This document shows, one piece after another, positions 35,178 through 44,155 of a DNA stretch of 64,000 nt. The stretch spans positions 620,001 through 684,000 of the forward strand of contig NZ_JADEXS020000001.1 of NCBI RefSeq assembly GCF_015207005.2. Direction: 5' to 3'. The notes below the pieces were generated by a model. That model searched no databases and was not told the DNA's origin. It was given only the letters and a program-made list of their open reading frames with translations. A program made the position numbers and the translations under genes. Origin of the DNA: Desmonostoc muscorum LEGE 12446. Its GTDB lineage: Bacteria; Cyanobacteriota; Cyanobacteriia; Cyanobacteriales; Nostocaceae. How positions within the stretch are numbered: the stretch's first letter is position 1; the number at the start of each line of letters is the position of its first letter.

Positions 35178-36623
35178 ATGGAATTTTTATCCGATTCCGT
35201 GGTGCTATCACGGATGCAATTTGCGCTCACTGCGATATTCCATATGCTTTGGCCTGTCTTGACTACAGGAATGGGAATTTATCTGGTTATCGTCGAGGGA
35301 CTATGGCTAAAAACTCGTAATCCAGACTACTACCTCCATGCCCGCTTTTGGTCTAAATTTTATCTCTTGAATTTTGGCATTGGTGTGGCAACGGGTATCC
35401 CGATGGAATTCCAGTTTGGCACTAATTGGGCACCGTTTTCGGAAGCAGCGGGCAATTTTTTTGGTAGTGTGATTGGGTTTGAAGCTTCCTGGGCATTCAT
35501 GCTGGAAGCTGCTTTTTTAGGTATTATGTTATTCGGCTGGGAACGGGTTAATCCGGCTATTCATTATCTTTCAACAATTTTAGTTGCCGTTGGTGCTAAC
35601 CTATCAACTGTATGGATTTTGACAGCAAATTCCTGGATGCAAACTCCGGCGGGTGGGGAATTAGTCAATGGCAAATTTATTGTCCACGATTATTTTCAAG
35701 CAATATTAAATCCTTTCATGCTTAATAGTGTGCTGCACATGTTCTTTGCCACACTAGAAACTTCGTTGTTTGTGATTGGTGGAATTAGTGCTTGGTATAT
35801 TCTCAAACAACGCCATGCAGGTTTCTTTTCACGGTCATTGAAGATTGCTTTAGCAGCTGCGATCGCAGTTGCTCCATTACAAATATACATCGGGCATTTG
35901 AGCGGCGAACAAGTCTATCACTATCAACCCACAAAACTGGCAGCAATGGAAGCACAGTGGGAATCTTCACCTGCGGGACAACCGGCAGATTGGAGTCTTG
36001 TAGCCATACCCAATGAAAAAGCCCAGAAAAATGATTGGGAAATCACCGTTCCCAATGCACTGGGATACATTCTGGAATTCAAAAAGAATCTTTCTGAACC
36101 ATTGCGTGGCTTGAAGGAGTGGAAACCAGAAGATCGTCCTCATTTAGTGGGTTTGATTTACTACGCTTTCCGCACAATGATTGCCATTGGGTTTTTCTTC
36201 GCTGGATTAATGTTATTGAGTACCCTGCAATGGTTACGCGGTAAACTCTCAGCAGAAAACATTACTCAACAGCGATGGTTAATGCGGGCTTGGATATTGG
36301 CAGCTCCTTTAGGATACATTGCCGTAGAATCAGGCTGGATTGTGCGCTGTGTTGGAAGACAACCGTGGACACTCTACGGGCAAATTCGCACAGTTGATGC
36401 AGCTTCTCGTCTACCTGCGAGTAATGTCTTAGTGTCACTAACTGCCTTTGCCACAGTCTACAGCCTTTTATTTATCGCAGTTTTGTACTTTGGTAGCCGC
36501 ATTCTCCGCAGAGGTCCAAATCTCGACTTACCAATTCCAGGTATGGAAACCACCAAACCCGCAGTAGATACTACTCCTGGTGAGTTTGTTCCAGATGAAC
36601 GCCCTGTAGAAGCACAGCAGTGA
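35178..36623 (+). CDS. cydA: Cytochrome bd quinol oxidase subunit I
   Basis: A 481-residue CydA. The N-terminus [19 protein letters not shown] carries a heme b595 His, and [39 protein letters not shown] and [20 protein letters not shown] are family signatures. The Q-loop is of the short type. The enzyme oxidises quinol and reduces oxygen to water without proton pumping. It forms a unit with cydB, despite 244 nt of tandem repeats between them. Confidence 0.94.
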   Translation: MEFLSDSVVLSRMQFALTAIFHMLWPVLTTGMGIYLVIVEGLWLKTRNPDYYLHARFWSKFYLLNFGIGVATGIPMEFQFGTNWAPFSEAAGNFFGSVIGFEASWAFMLEAAFLGIMLFGWERVNPAIHYLSTILVAVGANLSTVWILTANSWMQTPAGGELVNGKFIVHDYFQAILNPFMLNSVLHMFFATLETSLFVIGGISAWYILKQRHAGFFSRSLKIALAAAIAVAPLQIYIGHLSGEQVYHYQPTKLAAMEAQWESSPAGQPADWSLVAIPNEKAQKNDWEITVPNALGYILEFKKNLSEPLRGLKEWKPEDRPHLVGLIYYAFRTMIAIGFFFAGLMLLSTLQWLRGKLSAENITQQRWLMRAWILAAPLGYIAVESGWIVRCVGRQPWTLYGQIRTVDAASRLPASNVLVSLTAFATVYSLLFIAVLYFGSRILRRGPNLDLPIPGMETTKPAVDTTPGEFVPDERPVEAQQ

Positions 36624-36867
36624 AAATTGGGGACTGGGGGCTGGGGACTGGGGACTGGTTGGGGACTGGGGACTGGGGACTGGAGACTGGGGACTGGGGA
36701 CTGGGGAAGAGTTTTCCTAACCCAATACCCAATACCCAATACCCAGTCCCCAATACCCAATACCCAATACCCAATACCCAATGCCCAATACCCAATACCC
36801 AATACCCAATACTCAATACCCAATACCCAGTCCCCAATACCCAGTCCCCAATCTTATAGGAGATTTT
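36624..36867 (+). repeat. Long tandem repeats between cydA and cydB
   Basis: GGGGACT units (about 36629-36708) are followed by ATACCCA/AGTCCCC-type units (about 36722-36850). The G-rich and C-rich blocks can pair, giving a large potential hairpin in the cydAB message. AGGAG at about 36859 is the cydB ribosome-binding site. Confidence 0.75.
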
Positions 36868-37881
36868 ATGGAGACCCTAGAGTATTTTTTGCCGCAAGTA
36901 TGGTTTGTGATTTTAGCTTTTTTCCTATTCCTTTATGTAATGCTAGATGGATTTGATTTAGGGGTGGGGATATTATCTCTTACCTCTTCAGATGAAGAAC
37001 GTCGAAGCATTTTGATGACTAGTTTAAGCAATATTTGGGATGCTAATGAAACCTGGCTAGTTTTGATGGGAGGGGGTCTTTTTGGTGCATTTCCTTTAGC
37101 TTATGCCACAATTTTGAATGCTTTATACATTCCAATTTTTTTAATGATATTTGGGTTTATTTTTCGTGGTGTGGCATTTGAGTTTCGTGAATTATCAAAC
37201 CGCAAATTATTTTGGAATTTCGCTTTTGGTGCTGGAAGTTTTATCGCTGCACTCGGTCAAGGATTCGCCCTTGGTGCTGTGCTGGCGGGGATTAATGTTG
37301 ATGATACAGGACACTTTATTGGTACAACTTGGGACTGGCTAAATATTCCATCAGTCTTGGTAGCTTTAACTTTGATTCAAGGATATGTGTTAATTGGTTC
37401 AACTTATCTGATTTGGAAAACTACAGGAGAATTGCAGGAAACTCACTATAAAACTGCCAAAATTGCTGCTTGGACAACTTTAATTGGTGCGATTTTCATT
37501 ACAATTACAACGCCGATAATTTATGAAAATACGCGGTCGCGGTTGTTTGAGCAACCTTTAGTTTATATCTTTGCAGTCATTCCCTTGGTGGGAGTTTTGT
37601 TGATTTGGCAACTTCTGAAGAGTCTGAATCGCAAACAAGAAAGAGCGCCTTTTATTTTGACAATTCTGCTATTTGTGTTGTCGTTCATCGGCTTGGGATT
37701 AATTGTCTTCCCTTACATCATTCCTAATAAAATTACCATCTATCAAGCTGCTGCTGACCCCAGTTCGCTGGTGATTATGATCATTTTTATTGGCTTTCTC
37801 ATTCCTGTGATGCTGTTTTACAACCTTTACCAGTACATTGTTTTTCGAGGTAAGGTGACTGGCGGTAGCTATGGGGAATAA
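36868..37881 (+). CDS. cydB: Cytochrome bd quinol oxidase subunit II
   Basis: The 337-residue CydB starts at ATG 36868 behind AGGAG. It begins [35 protein letters not shown] and [18 protein letters not shown]. The frame is open further upstream (36781) only because the tandem repeat is coding-like. Nine or so membrane segments. Partner of CydA. Confidence 0.94.
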   Translation: METLEYFLPQVWFVILAFFLFLYVMLDGFDLGVGILSLTSSDEERRSILMTSLSNIWDANETWLVLMGGGLFGAFPLAYATILNALYIPIFLMIFGFIFRGVAFEFRELSNRKLFWNFAFGAGSFIAALGQGFALGAVLAGINVDDTGHFIGTTWDWLNIPSVLVALTLIQGYVLIGSTYLIWKTTGELQETHYKTAKIAAWTTLIGAIFITITTPIIYENTRSRLFEQPLVYIFAVIPLVGVLLIWQLLKSLNRKQERAPFILTILLFVLSFIGLGLIVFPYIIPNKITIYQAAADPSSLVIMIIFIGFLIPVMLFYNLYQYIVFRGKVTGGSYGE

Positions 37882-37976
37882 AGAAATTTTACTGTAAAGA
37901 TTCACAAGTCAGGAATCAAAATCCACAATGATTGGAAAATCAAGGTCGCTATAGCTGATTAATTGTATTCAAATTA

Positions 37977-38531
37977 TTAAGCTAATAATTCGTCTACAGC
38001 TATACTAAAGCCCAATAATATTTTTTGAGTCCTAACTACATCACCAGCTTTAAACCCTAAAACTTGATTATCAGTCATGACCAAAACTAACTGACTCTCA
38101 GGAAATACTAGCCAAATTTCCTGGCAACCAGACTGTAAATATTCCTGGGCTTTTAAAAATAATTCTTCAGCTAAATCAGTCGGTGAAACTATTTCTGCAA
38201 TTAATGGAAAACTTTGTGGCAATGTGGCAACATTGCCAAATTGAGCTACTAAATCCGGCGTTAGATAAGCTACATCAGGACGACGCCCTTGTTTATATGT
38301 GCGACAAGGTACTTCAGTGTAAACTTTGCCACCTACTTGATTAGAATTAATATAACTTCTCCAGTAAAAGCTGAGATTAACTTCAATTTCACTATGTTTT
38401 AATGTCATCCCTGTTTTTTCTACCAGTTGTCCATCCACCCACTCCATCCCATCTGGAGGATTTACCATGAAATCTTCTAAAGAATGGATTTCGGGAATCG
38501 ATACAATTTCGTCATGTTTGGAAACTAACAT
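37977..38531 (-). CDS. Uma2 family endonuclease
   Basis: A 184-residue member of the Uma2/DUF820 family (PD-(D/E)XK fold). Motifs: EWVDGQLVEK (E motif), RRPDVAYLTPDL (PD), PLIAEIVSPTD (E) and YLQSGCQEIWLVFP. These single genes are widespread in cyanobacteria; their biological role is unclear. Confidence 0.87.
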   Translation of the reverse strand: MLVSKHDEIVSIPEIHSLEDFMVNPPDGMEWVDGQLVEKTGMTLKHSEIEVNLSFYWRSYINSNQVGGKVYTEVPCRTYKQGRRPDVAYLTPDLVAQFGNVATLPQSFPLIAEIVSPTDLAEELFLKAQEYLQSGCQEIWLVFPESQLVLVMTDNQVLGFKAGDVVRTQKILLGFSIAVDELLA

Positions 38532-38602
38532 TGCAAGCCTCCACTTTGATTAATTAAATATACAATGTATTGAAGAAGAATTCAGGAGTCAGAATCAATA
38601 TT

Positions 38603-39658
38603 TCAAATCATTACCAAATTATCTTCGGCTTCTTCCTCTAATTCATAACCATTAGCCAGTTTGGCAATTGCTTGGTCAATCATTGCTAAACCCTGATCTA
38701 CGGTTTCAACTACACTTAATTGTCCTCGTAATTCAGCAGCACCGACAAAACCTTTAGCATACCAAGTCATGTGTTTACGGGCTTGACGAACGCCGCGATC
38801 GCCTTTATATTCCCACAAGGCTTGCAAATGATCTCTGGCACATTCCAACCTTTCAATTGGGGTTGGTGGCGGTAATATTTCCCCAGTTTTTAAGAAGCGA
38901 TCGATTTCTCCCACCAAAAACGGATAACCCAAAGTTCCACGAGAACACATCACACCATCAGCGCCAGTTTCTTCTAAACATTTCACCGCCGCCTCAATAG
39001 AAAAAATATCTCCGTTCGCAATCACTGGAATAGAAAGTACTTCCTTAACACGCGCAATCCATTCCCAACGGGCATTACCATTGTATCCTTGGGCGCGGGT
39101 GCGTCCGTGTACTGTAATCATTTTTGCCCCTGCATCTTCCATACGTTTGGCAAAGTCGAGAATCGTAATTTCTTTGTCATTCCAGCCAATACGGGTTTTC
39201 ACTGTCACAGGTACATCAACAGCTTTCACCACTTCTCGGACAATTGCCTCTGCGATTTCTGGTTGGCGTAACAGAGAAGAACCGCCCCCATTTTTAGTGA
39301 TTTTATTTACCGGACAACCCATATTAATATCAACAGTATCAGCCCCTTCTGCAACCGCCTTGATTGCTGCTTCTGCCAGGAAATCTGGACGACAATCAAA
39401 TAATTGAATGCTAATTGGGCGTTCGTTGGGGTCTACCTCCATGATTTTGGGCAACTGTTTAACATAATGCAAGCCGGTAGCATTGACCATTTCGGTATAC
39501 ATCATCGAATCGGGTGCATAACGACGTACAAGGCGGCGAAACACCAAATCTGTGACCCCAGATAAAGGCGACTGGAGAACCCGGCTTTTGACCTCGAAGG
39601 AGCCAATTTTTAAAGGTTGAGAGAGTCTAGCTTGGAGAATGGGAGACAGGGAAATCAT
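38603..39658 (-). CDS. dusB: tRNA-dihydrouridine synthase
   Basis: The 351-residue flavoenzyme (from ATG 39658, MISLSPILQ) reduces uridine in tRNA. It has VLQSPLSGVTDLVFRRLVRR, MYTEMVNATGL, ISIQLFDCRPDFL, the active-site segment DINMGCPVNKITKNGGGSSLLR (with the catalytic Cys), VTVKTRIGWND and ITVHGRTRAQGY. ATG 39697 is an alternative. The dusB label is by similarity of layout. Confidence 0.9.
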   Translation of the reverse strand: MISLSPILQARLSQPLKIGSFEVKSRVLQSPLSGVTDLVFRRLVRRYAPDSMMYTEMVNATGLHYVKQLPKIMEVDPNERPISIQLFDCRPDFLAEAAIKAVAEGADTVDINMGCPVNKITKNGGGSSLLRQPEIAEAIVREVVKAVDVPVTVKTRIGWNDKEITILDFAKRMEDAGAKMITVHGRTRAQGYNGNARWEWIARVKEVLSIPVIANGDIFSIEAAVKCLEETGADGVMCSRGTLGYPFLVGEIDRFLKTGEILPPPTPIERLECARDHLQALWEYKGDRGVRQARKHMTWYAKGFVGAAELRGQLSVVETVDQGLAMIDQAIAKLANGYELEEEAEDNLVMI

Positions 39659-39762
39659 AGGACAAATTAAAAATTCAAAATTGCTTGCGATCGCCAAAAA
39701 TTGTCAGAATATTAAAAACTATTTACTGATAATCTTAATTACATCCTCTCATTTTTTTGAAG

Positions 39763-39876
39763 TACAGCGGATTTCAAGGAAAGTGAAGTACACAACGATT
39801 CGTCTCAACGTCAGGTATCAAGCTGGTTTTACTTCTGAATTCTGAATTCTGAATTCAGAATTCAGAATTCTGTTGT
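39763..39876. mobile_element. Possible third, degenerate MITE copy (reverse)
   Basis: It begins TACAGCGGATTTCAAGG, the complement of the right end of copies A and B. It ends TTCAGAATTCTGTTGT, the complement of their left end. About 114 nt. Weaker than the other two. Confidence 0.4.
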
Positions 39877-39888
39877 GATTAATTTTGT

Positions 39889-40698
39889 TTAGGCATCTTG
39901 ACTTGGAGGCTGTTTTTGGATTTCTTGCTGTACCTCCTCTAAACTCAAACCTAACTCTTTTGCTGTTTGTTCAAAACTCAATCCCAACCTCAACAACAAA
40001 GAAATCATTCTGAACTTTTCTTCACGCGCTCCTTCTTGCTTGCCTTCTTGCTTGCCTTCTTGATAAACTCGTGTTTGCTTCAAATCACTTAACCCAAACA
40101 TACCTTCAATCTCCTCCCGACTCATAGTTGGAAACTTATAAACCAAAATTGTCTCTATTAATTCTAATAACTGCCGCCGCTGTGGTTCAATGTTGATTTC
40201 TTGCTGGGTTCTGTCTATTAACTCTCTGGCAGCTATAATTGCCGTATCCTCATCATCGACTACTAATTTCATCGTAGCAATTCCAACTGGCAATGATGCA
40301 GTTTCACCTAATTCATTAAGATAAATGCGAGTTATGCGCTGGCTGGCAAAAAATTCACTGTAATTCTTGATGTCTGCTGTATCTAAACTGCGATTGGGAT
40401 AGATGACTACTCCCCGCCAAGAATTTTTCGGTTGATTTTGACGTAAGTATAAAGAAATTTCTGAAATTAGCCGCGAGTAAATTTCTGTATCGGTTTGAAA
40501 TTGGACTTCAACAAAGTAAATCGGAGCTTCTTCCCCTTGTGTTGGCAGAAAAACACCATCTATGCGGAATGCAGTTTGCTTGATTTCAATTGAAGAGAAT
40601 TTATAACCTTCTGCTGTTTGAGGTGGGTTGCCAATTAATTCAAAAAAGATGTCAGGAAATTCTTGAAAAAGGCGATAAAAAATGCTGTCAGTTTTCAC
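39889..40698 (-). CDS. Rpn family recombination-promoting nuclease (DUF2887-like)
   Basis: A 269-residue PD-(D/E)XK protein: FYRLFQEFPDIFFELIG, FRIDGVFLP (D), PIYFVEVQFQTD (ExQ), ISLYLRQNQPKNSWRG. The C-terminus repeats GKQEGKQEG and ends with a helix-turn-helix-like segment (SFEQTAKELGLSLEEVQQEI). Rpn proteins are related to transposase nucleases and stimulate RecA-independent recombination. Confidence 0.85.
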   Translation of the reverse strand: MKTDSIFYRLFQEFPDIFFELIGNPPQTAEGYKFSSIEIKQTAFRIDGVFLPTQGEEAPIYFVEVQFQTDTEIYSRLISEISLYLRQNQPKNSWRGVVIYPNRSLDTADIKNYSEFFASQRITRIYLNELGETASLPVGIATMKLVVDDEDTAIIAARELIDRTQQEINIEPQRRQLLELIETILVYKFPTMSREEIEGMFGLSDLKQTRVYQEGKQEGKQEGAREEKFRMISLLLRLGLSFEQTAKELGLSLEEVQQEIQKQPPSQDA

Positions 40699-40838
40699 GC
40701 TTGATGTATTGCACAGATGTGAGTCTTTACGATTTTATCGTCAAATGCATACTAACAAATTTTGTTCAATTAGACTTAACTAAATTTGAGCTTTGAGTTG
40801 GAATAAATGACATTATTATGTCAATTGGTAACTGATCC

Positions 40839-40930
40839 AGGACTTACGCAAAAGATAAGGAAAGTAGCGGTAATTCATGAATTACCGCAACGCTTGAATA
40901 AGGTTTTCGGTCACGCATTGCGTAAGTCCT
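40839..40930. mobile_element. 92-bp MITE with perfect ends and central palindrome
   Basis: Terminal inverted repeats AGGACTTACGCA (40839-40850) and TGCGTAAGTCCT (40919-40930) are perfect. A perfect 22-nt palindrome, GCGGTAATTCA-TGAATTACCGC, lies at 40867-40888. GATC occurs just outside both ends. No coding capacity. The remainder of the gap 40699-41054 holds no gene that I can support. Confidence 0.7.
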
Positions 40931-41054
40931 GCGATCTACAACGCCACTCTTTCAATACAACACTAGACCACAGCAAAAAACCAAATCAAATGATTTTAGC
41001 TACAACCAAATGATAAATTAATTATGCAGTTAATATAGAGCTAGTATTTGATTT

Positions 41055-41318
41055 ATGATTCTGAACAAAATCAAAACCCTGCAAGCACCAGAAATCGAGG
41101 AATTAGAAGATTCAGATTTAATCACAGTAGTAGGGGGGGTTACTGCTGACGATGACGTTCAAATCAAAGTGCCGAATGTGGGGAGGATATCTTTGAATTT
41201 TTCAGTACACGTAATTAAGGATACAGGACTTCTAACTATTGACGAGGCTGTTTTAATCAACGCCCCAGGTGGATTAGAAGCTGGCGTGGGTCAGAACTCC
41301 CATAGTGTAAGTTTATAG
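41055..41318 (+). CDS. Candidate double-glycine leader peptide (secreted, bacteriocin-like)
   Basis: The 87-residue protein begins with a hydrophilic, helical leader (MILNKIKTLQ, then EIEELEDSDL) ending in ITVVGG at residues 23-28. This is the classic double-glycine processing site recognised by peptidase-containing ABC transporters. The predicted mature part is 59 residues with no cysteine, mildly hydrophobic (ISLNFSVHVI, LLTIDEAVLI). No transporter or modification gene lies nearby, so export would need a distant transporter. The family is not recognised. Confidence 0.55.
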   Translation: MILNKIKTLQAPEIEELEDSDLITVVGGVTADDDVQIKVPNVGRISLNFSVHVIKDTGLLTIDEAVLINAPGGLEAGVGQNSHSVSL

Positions 41319-41676
41319 CCCTTCTACAATTAAATTTTCTTCGGCGCAGGCCGATCAGGTGCGCGGCTGTTGCTCCTGGGGAACTGGGGGAACAGCTTCT
41401 TCCAATGAGTCAACTGTTGGGGGGTTGGGAGTCAGGAGTAGCCCTTTCAAGGTGACTAACCAAGATATGTTGTTTCAGCCCTATCATCCTGAGTTCTCGC
41501 CTCAGATTTTGATTTTTTTAAGGTTGAAATCACCAATTTTCGTTATGAATTTCACCATCTTGAAAAGGCTAGGAGTCAGGAGTTACTCTTTGTGATTTTA
41601 ACTCGAATATGATACTAGTAAGCCGACTGCCGATCGCGCCGCCGGCATTACAAACCCATGATAATTCAGTTGCAAT
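41319..41676. other. Gene-free region
   Basis: About 358 nt. A frame at 41359-41595 looks like random sequence. It includes part of a degenerate CTCCTGGGGAAC repeat. Nothing else is visible. Confidence 0.4.
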
Positions 41677-42546
41677 CTAGCCGCGAGTTGCACTTTGAGG
41701 AGGATGGGAGACAACCTTTTTGGCTAAACCTAAAGTCTGCAACACTTGGATACTCCACCAAGTAATATCAATTTCCCACCAAGATAAGCCTGATTTCGCC
41801 ATGTGGGGATAAGTATGATGGTTGTTGTGCCATCCTTCTCCATAGGTGACGAGGGATACCCACCACAGATTACGAGCGCCATCATTGGCATCAAAGGTGC
41901 GATAACCCCACAGATGTGATGCAGAGTTGACAAACCAAGTTGAGTGCCAAAGCAAGACGCATCTGACAAACATTCCGTAAATCACAAAAGACCATCCTCC
42001 CAAGGCATACAGCAGCAGCCCGAAGGGAATTTGCAACAGTAAGAAGTAGCGATCTAACCAGCGATAGAAGGGTTGTCTTGCTAGATCGGGGGCATATTTT
42101 TGATAGGTTTCATAGTCAAAAAACTCTGGACGTGGGTAAAAAATCCACAGCATATGACTCCACCAAAATCCTCGTTGAGCAGAGTAGGGGTCTAGGTTGA
42201 TATCTTCGGTGTGGGCGTGATGCTGGCGGTGTCCGCCCACCCAAAAAATTGGTCCCCCTTGCAAAGCCATCGCTCCAATCAGGGCGATCGCATACTCTAA
42301 CCACTTGGGAACTTGGAAACTCTTGTGGCTCAGTAGTCGGTGATATCCCAGGCAAATACCAATACTCCCGAATAACCAGTGGAGAAACACCAGTAAACCT
42401 AATGCTGACCAAGAAAAGAACCAAGGAGCCAGAAATGCTAAGACATGAAATGTAGTAAAAAATACTACATTAGTCCAACTGAGTTGGGGGGAATTTCCTT
42501 TCTCAGGGATGATGCCTTTGCCGAACGCTCCAAAATTTGCAGTCAT
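41677..42546 (-). CDS. desC: Acyl-lipid desaturase (delta-9, DesC-like)
   Basis: A 289-residue membrane desaturase (from ATG 42546; the frame opens at 42606). Three histidine boxes bind the di-iron centre: H69RLLSH74, H106RQHH110 and H240NNHH244. Hydrophobic helices flank them. DesC introduces the first double bond into stearate on lipids. It is divergent from the TetR-like gene at 42707, which probably regulates it. Confidence 0.88.
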   Translation of the reverse strand: MTANFGAFGKGIIPEKGNSPQLSWTNVVFFTTFHVLAFLAPWFFSWSALGLLVFLHWLFGSIGICLGYHRLLSHKSFQVPKWLEYAIALIGAMALQGGPIFWVGGHRQHHAHTEDINLDPYSAQRGFWWSHMLWIFYPRPEFFDYETYQKYAPDLARQPFYRWLDRYFLLLQIPFGLLLYALGGWSFVIYGMFVRCVLLWHSTWFVNSASHLWGYRTFDANDGARNLWWVSLVTYGEGWHNNHHTYPHMAKSGLSWWEIDITWWSIQVLQTLGLAKKVVSHPPQSATRG

Positions 42547-42636
42547 AAAAATTCCTGTTGATGGACGATCCAGCGATTTGCCTTTTCTCCCCAGGGTTTT
42601 TCCCAATCTGTACAGCAGTTAGTTACAGTAGAGTCA

Positions 42637-42653
42637 AGCAAGTATCGCTTACA
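42637..42653. promoter_or_regulatory. Operator-like imperfect palindrome
   Basis: AGCAAGTATCGCTTACA, a diverged copy of the perfect palindrome at 42683-42699, in the intergenic region of the desaturase and the TetR-like gene. Confidence 0.5.
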
Positions 42654-42682
42654 TTTTTATCCTAGCAATACTCTGATATTCG

Positions 42683-42699
42683 TGCAAGTATCACTTGCA
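42683..42699. promoter_or_regulatory. Operator-like perfect palindrome
   Basis: TGCAAGT-ATC-ACTTGCA, two 7-nt half-sites with a 3-nt centre, ending 7 nt before the TetR-like start. TetR regulators bind such palindromes, so autoregulation is likely. Confidence 0.6.
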
Positions 42700-42706
42700 T
42701 ATTTCT

Positions 42707-43936
42707 ATGTCCTCTCAACTCATATCAACTCGTCAACGCTTGATCCAAGCTGCACTTGAGTTATTTACTGCTCAGGGAGTCAGCGCTACCACAACCCGCC
42801 AAATAGCTGAAAAAGCTGAAGTCAACGAGGTGACTTTGTTTCGGAATTTTGGCAATAAACATGGGCTACTTTTGGCTGTGCTGGAAGAGTCCGCAGCCTT
42901 CAAAAATCTCGGTGAGTCCTTGGTACGGCGGGCAACCCCTCCCGGTAATGTCTACCAAGCTCTGAAAGATTATGCAAGTGATACATTACATGCTTTGGAA
43001 CGAGTGCCAGAGTTTGTTCGCTCTGTGGTGGGGGAAGCCGACCAATTCCCGGCGGAAAATCGCCGTGCCTTAGGCAGGGGGGTAACAGAGGCAAACCGTT
43101 ATGTGGCGCAGTATTTAGCTACTATTATCGAGCAAGGACACTTAAATACGTATCTACCCGCAGAGAAATTAGCTAGTTTGCTCAATGGGATGATTTTGGG
43201 ATATGCCGTAATTGAATTTACCAGTGAATTTCATGAACTTTGGGAAGATCGGGATGATTTTCTGGAGAATTTAGTAGAGTTGTTTTTACATGGAGCTATG
43301 TCATCCCCAGCGGAATCAGCAACTAACTCTTTACAAGGAAGCGTAATGCCCACAGAAGTAGCTGATTTGCCTGCTAATTTAGTTCATGAAATTCTGCAAC
43401 AAGCCAGGAAATCTGGAGTACGAGATTATGCTTTGGCTTATGTTTTATTTGGTGCTGGGTTATCCGCCACAGAAATAATTAGCTTAGAGCGATCGCAACA
43501 AATCTACGATCCTCAGGGACACTTCCTGCAAATTACAATTCCCGGATTTGTCCGGCAAGTACCTGTCAATCAGTGGATTTTGGGCAAACGCTACGGCTCT
43601 TACACTAATAATCCTTTAATTAAATGGCTCAAAAGTCGTAAAGATAATCAAACAGCCATGTTTCTCAATGAAACAGCCAAGCCAATTTCCGAATCAGAAC
43701 TTCAAACACGTTGGCAAATATGGAGTCAAGGATTATTAACTCCCCAAGGACAACCCCCAGCCATCGCCCAAGCACAACAAACCTGGCGAGTAGAAATGTT
43801 AATGCGGGGAATTAGCTTAGAAAACCTGAGTATTTTAACAGGTTGCGATCGCGCCCAATTACAACCCTATGCCCGCCGAGCCAAAGAAAAAGCCGCCCTA
43901 GAGCAAGCGACTCGTTTGGATCATAAACCGGCATAG
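42707..43936 (+). CDS. TetR-family regulator fused to a recombinase-like domain
   Basis: The 409-residue protein starts at ATG 42707. Its first 200 residues are a normal TetR repressor: HTH ATTTRQIAEKAEVNEVTLFRNFGNK and an all-helical ligand domain. Residues about 220-405 follow the layout of a tyrosine recombinase catalytic domain (ALAYVLFGAGLSATEIISLER, RQVPVNQWILGK, PISESELQTRWQIW, MRGISLENLSILTGCDRAQLQPYARRAKEK). The catalytic Arg, His and Tyr are not clear, so it is probably an inactive, DNA-binding or dimerising relic. Divergent from desC. Confidence 0.75.
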   Translation: MSSQLISTRQRLIQAALELFTAQGVSATTTRQIAEKAEVNEVTLFRNFGNKHGLLLAVLEESAAFKNLGESLVRRATPPGNVYQALKDYASDTLHALERVPEFVRSVVGEADQFPAENRRALGRGVTEANRYVAQYLATIIEQGHLNTYLPAEKLASLLNGMILGYAVIEFTSEFHELWEDRDDFLENLVELFLHGAMSSPAESATNSLQGSVMPTEVADLPANLVHEILQQARKSGVRDYALAYVLFGAGLSATEIISLERSQQIYDPQGHFLQITIPGFVRQVPVNQWILGKRYGSYTNNPLIKWLKSRKDNQTAMFLNETAKPISESELQTRWQIWSQGLLTPQGQPPAIAQAQQTWRVEMLMRGISLENLSILTGCDRAQLQPYARRAKEKAALEQATRLDHKPA

Positions 43937-44155
43937 GGGAGTTAAAATAATTCGTAATTGATAATTCGTAATTCGTAATTGAATGAGGACTTAGGCAAAA
44001 ACTCTGTGAAACTCTTATTTCTCTGTGCGCTGTGACTTGAAAATGCTGCTTCGATGAGTATCTATATAGATCCGTCTCACATCACATTTTCATGCTTGGC
44101 TGTGAAATACGAATTACGAATTACGAATTACGAATTACGAATTACGAATTACGAA
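43937..44155 (+). repeat. Heptamer tandem repeats after the TetR-like gene
   Basis: TTCGTAA units (about 43950-43980) and, near the end of the next gene, six or seven tandem ATTACGA units (about 44108-44157). The two blocks are complementary. Confidence 0.7.

Noticed and set aside
36571..36956. Several overlapping open frames between cydA and cydB
   Set aside because: All are translations of the heptamer repeats (repeating GDWGLGT or NTQYPIP patterns).
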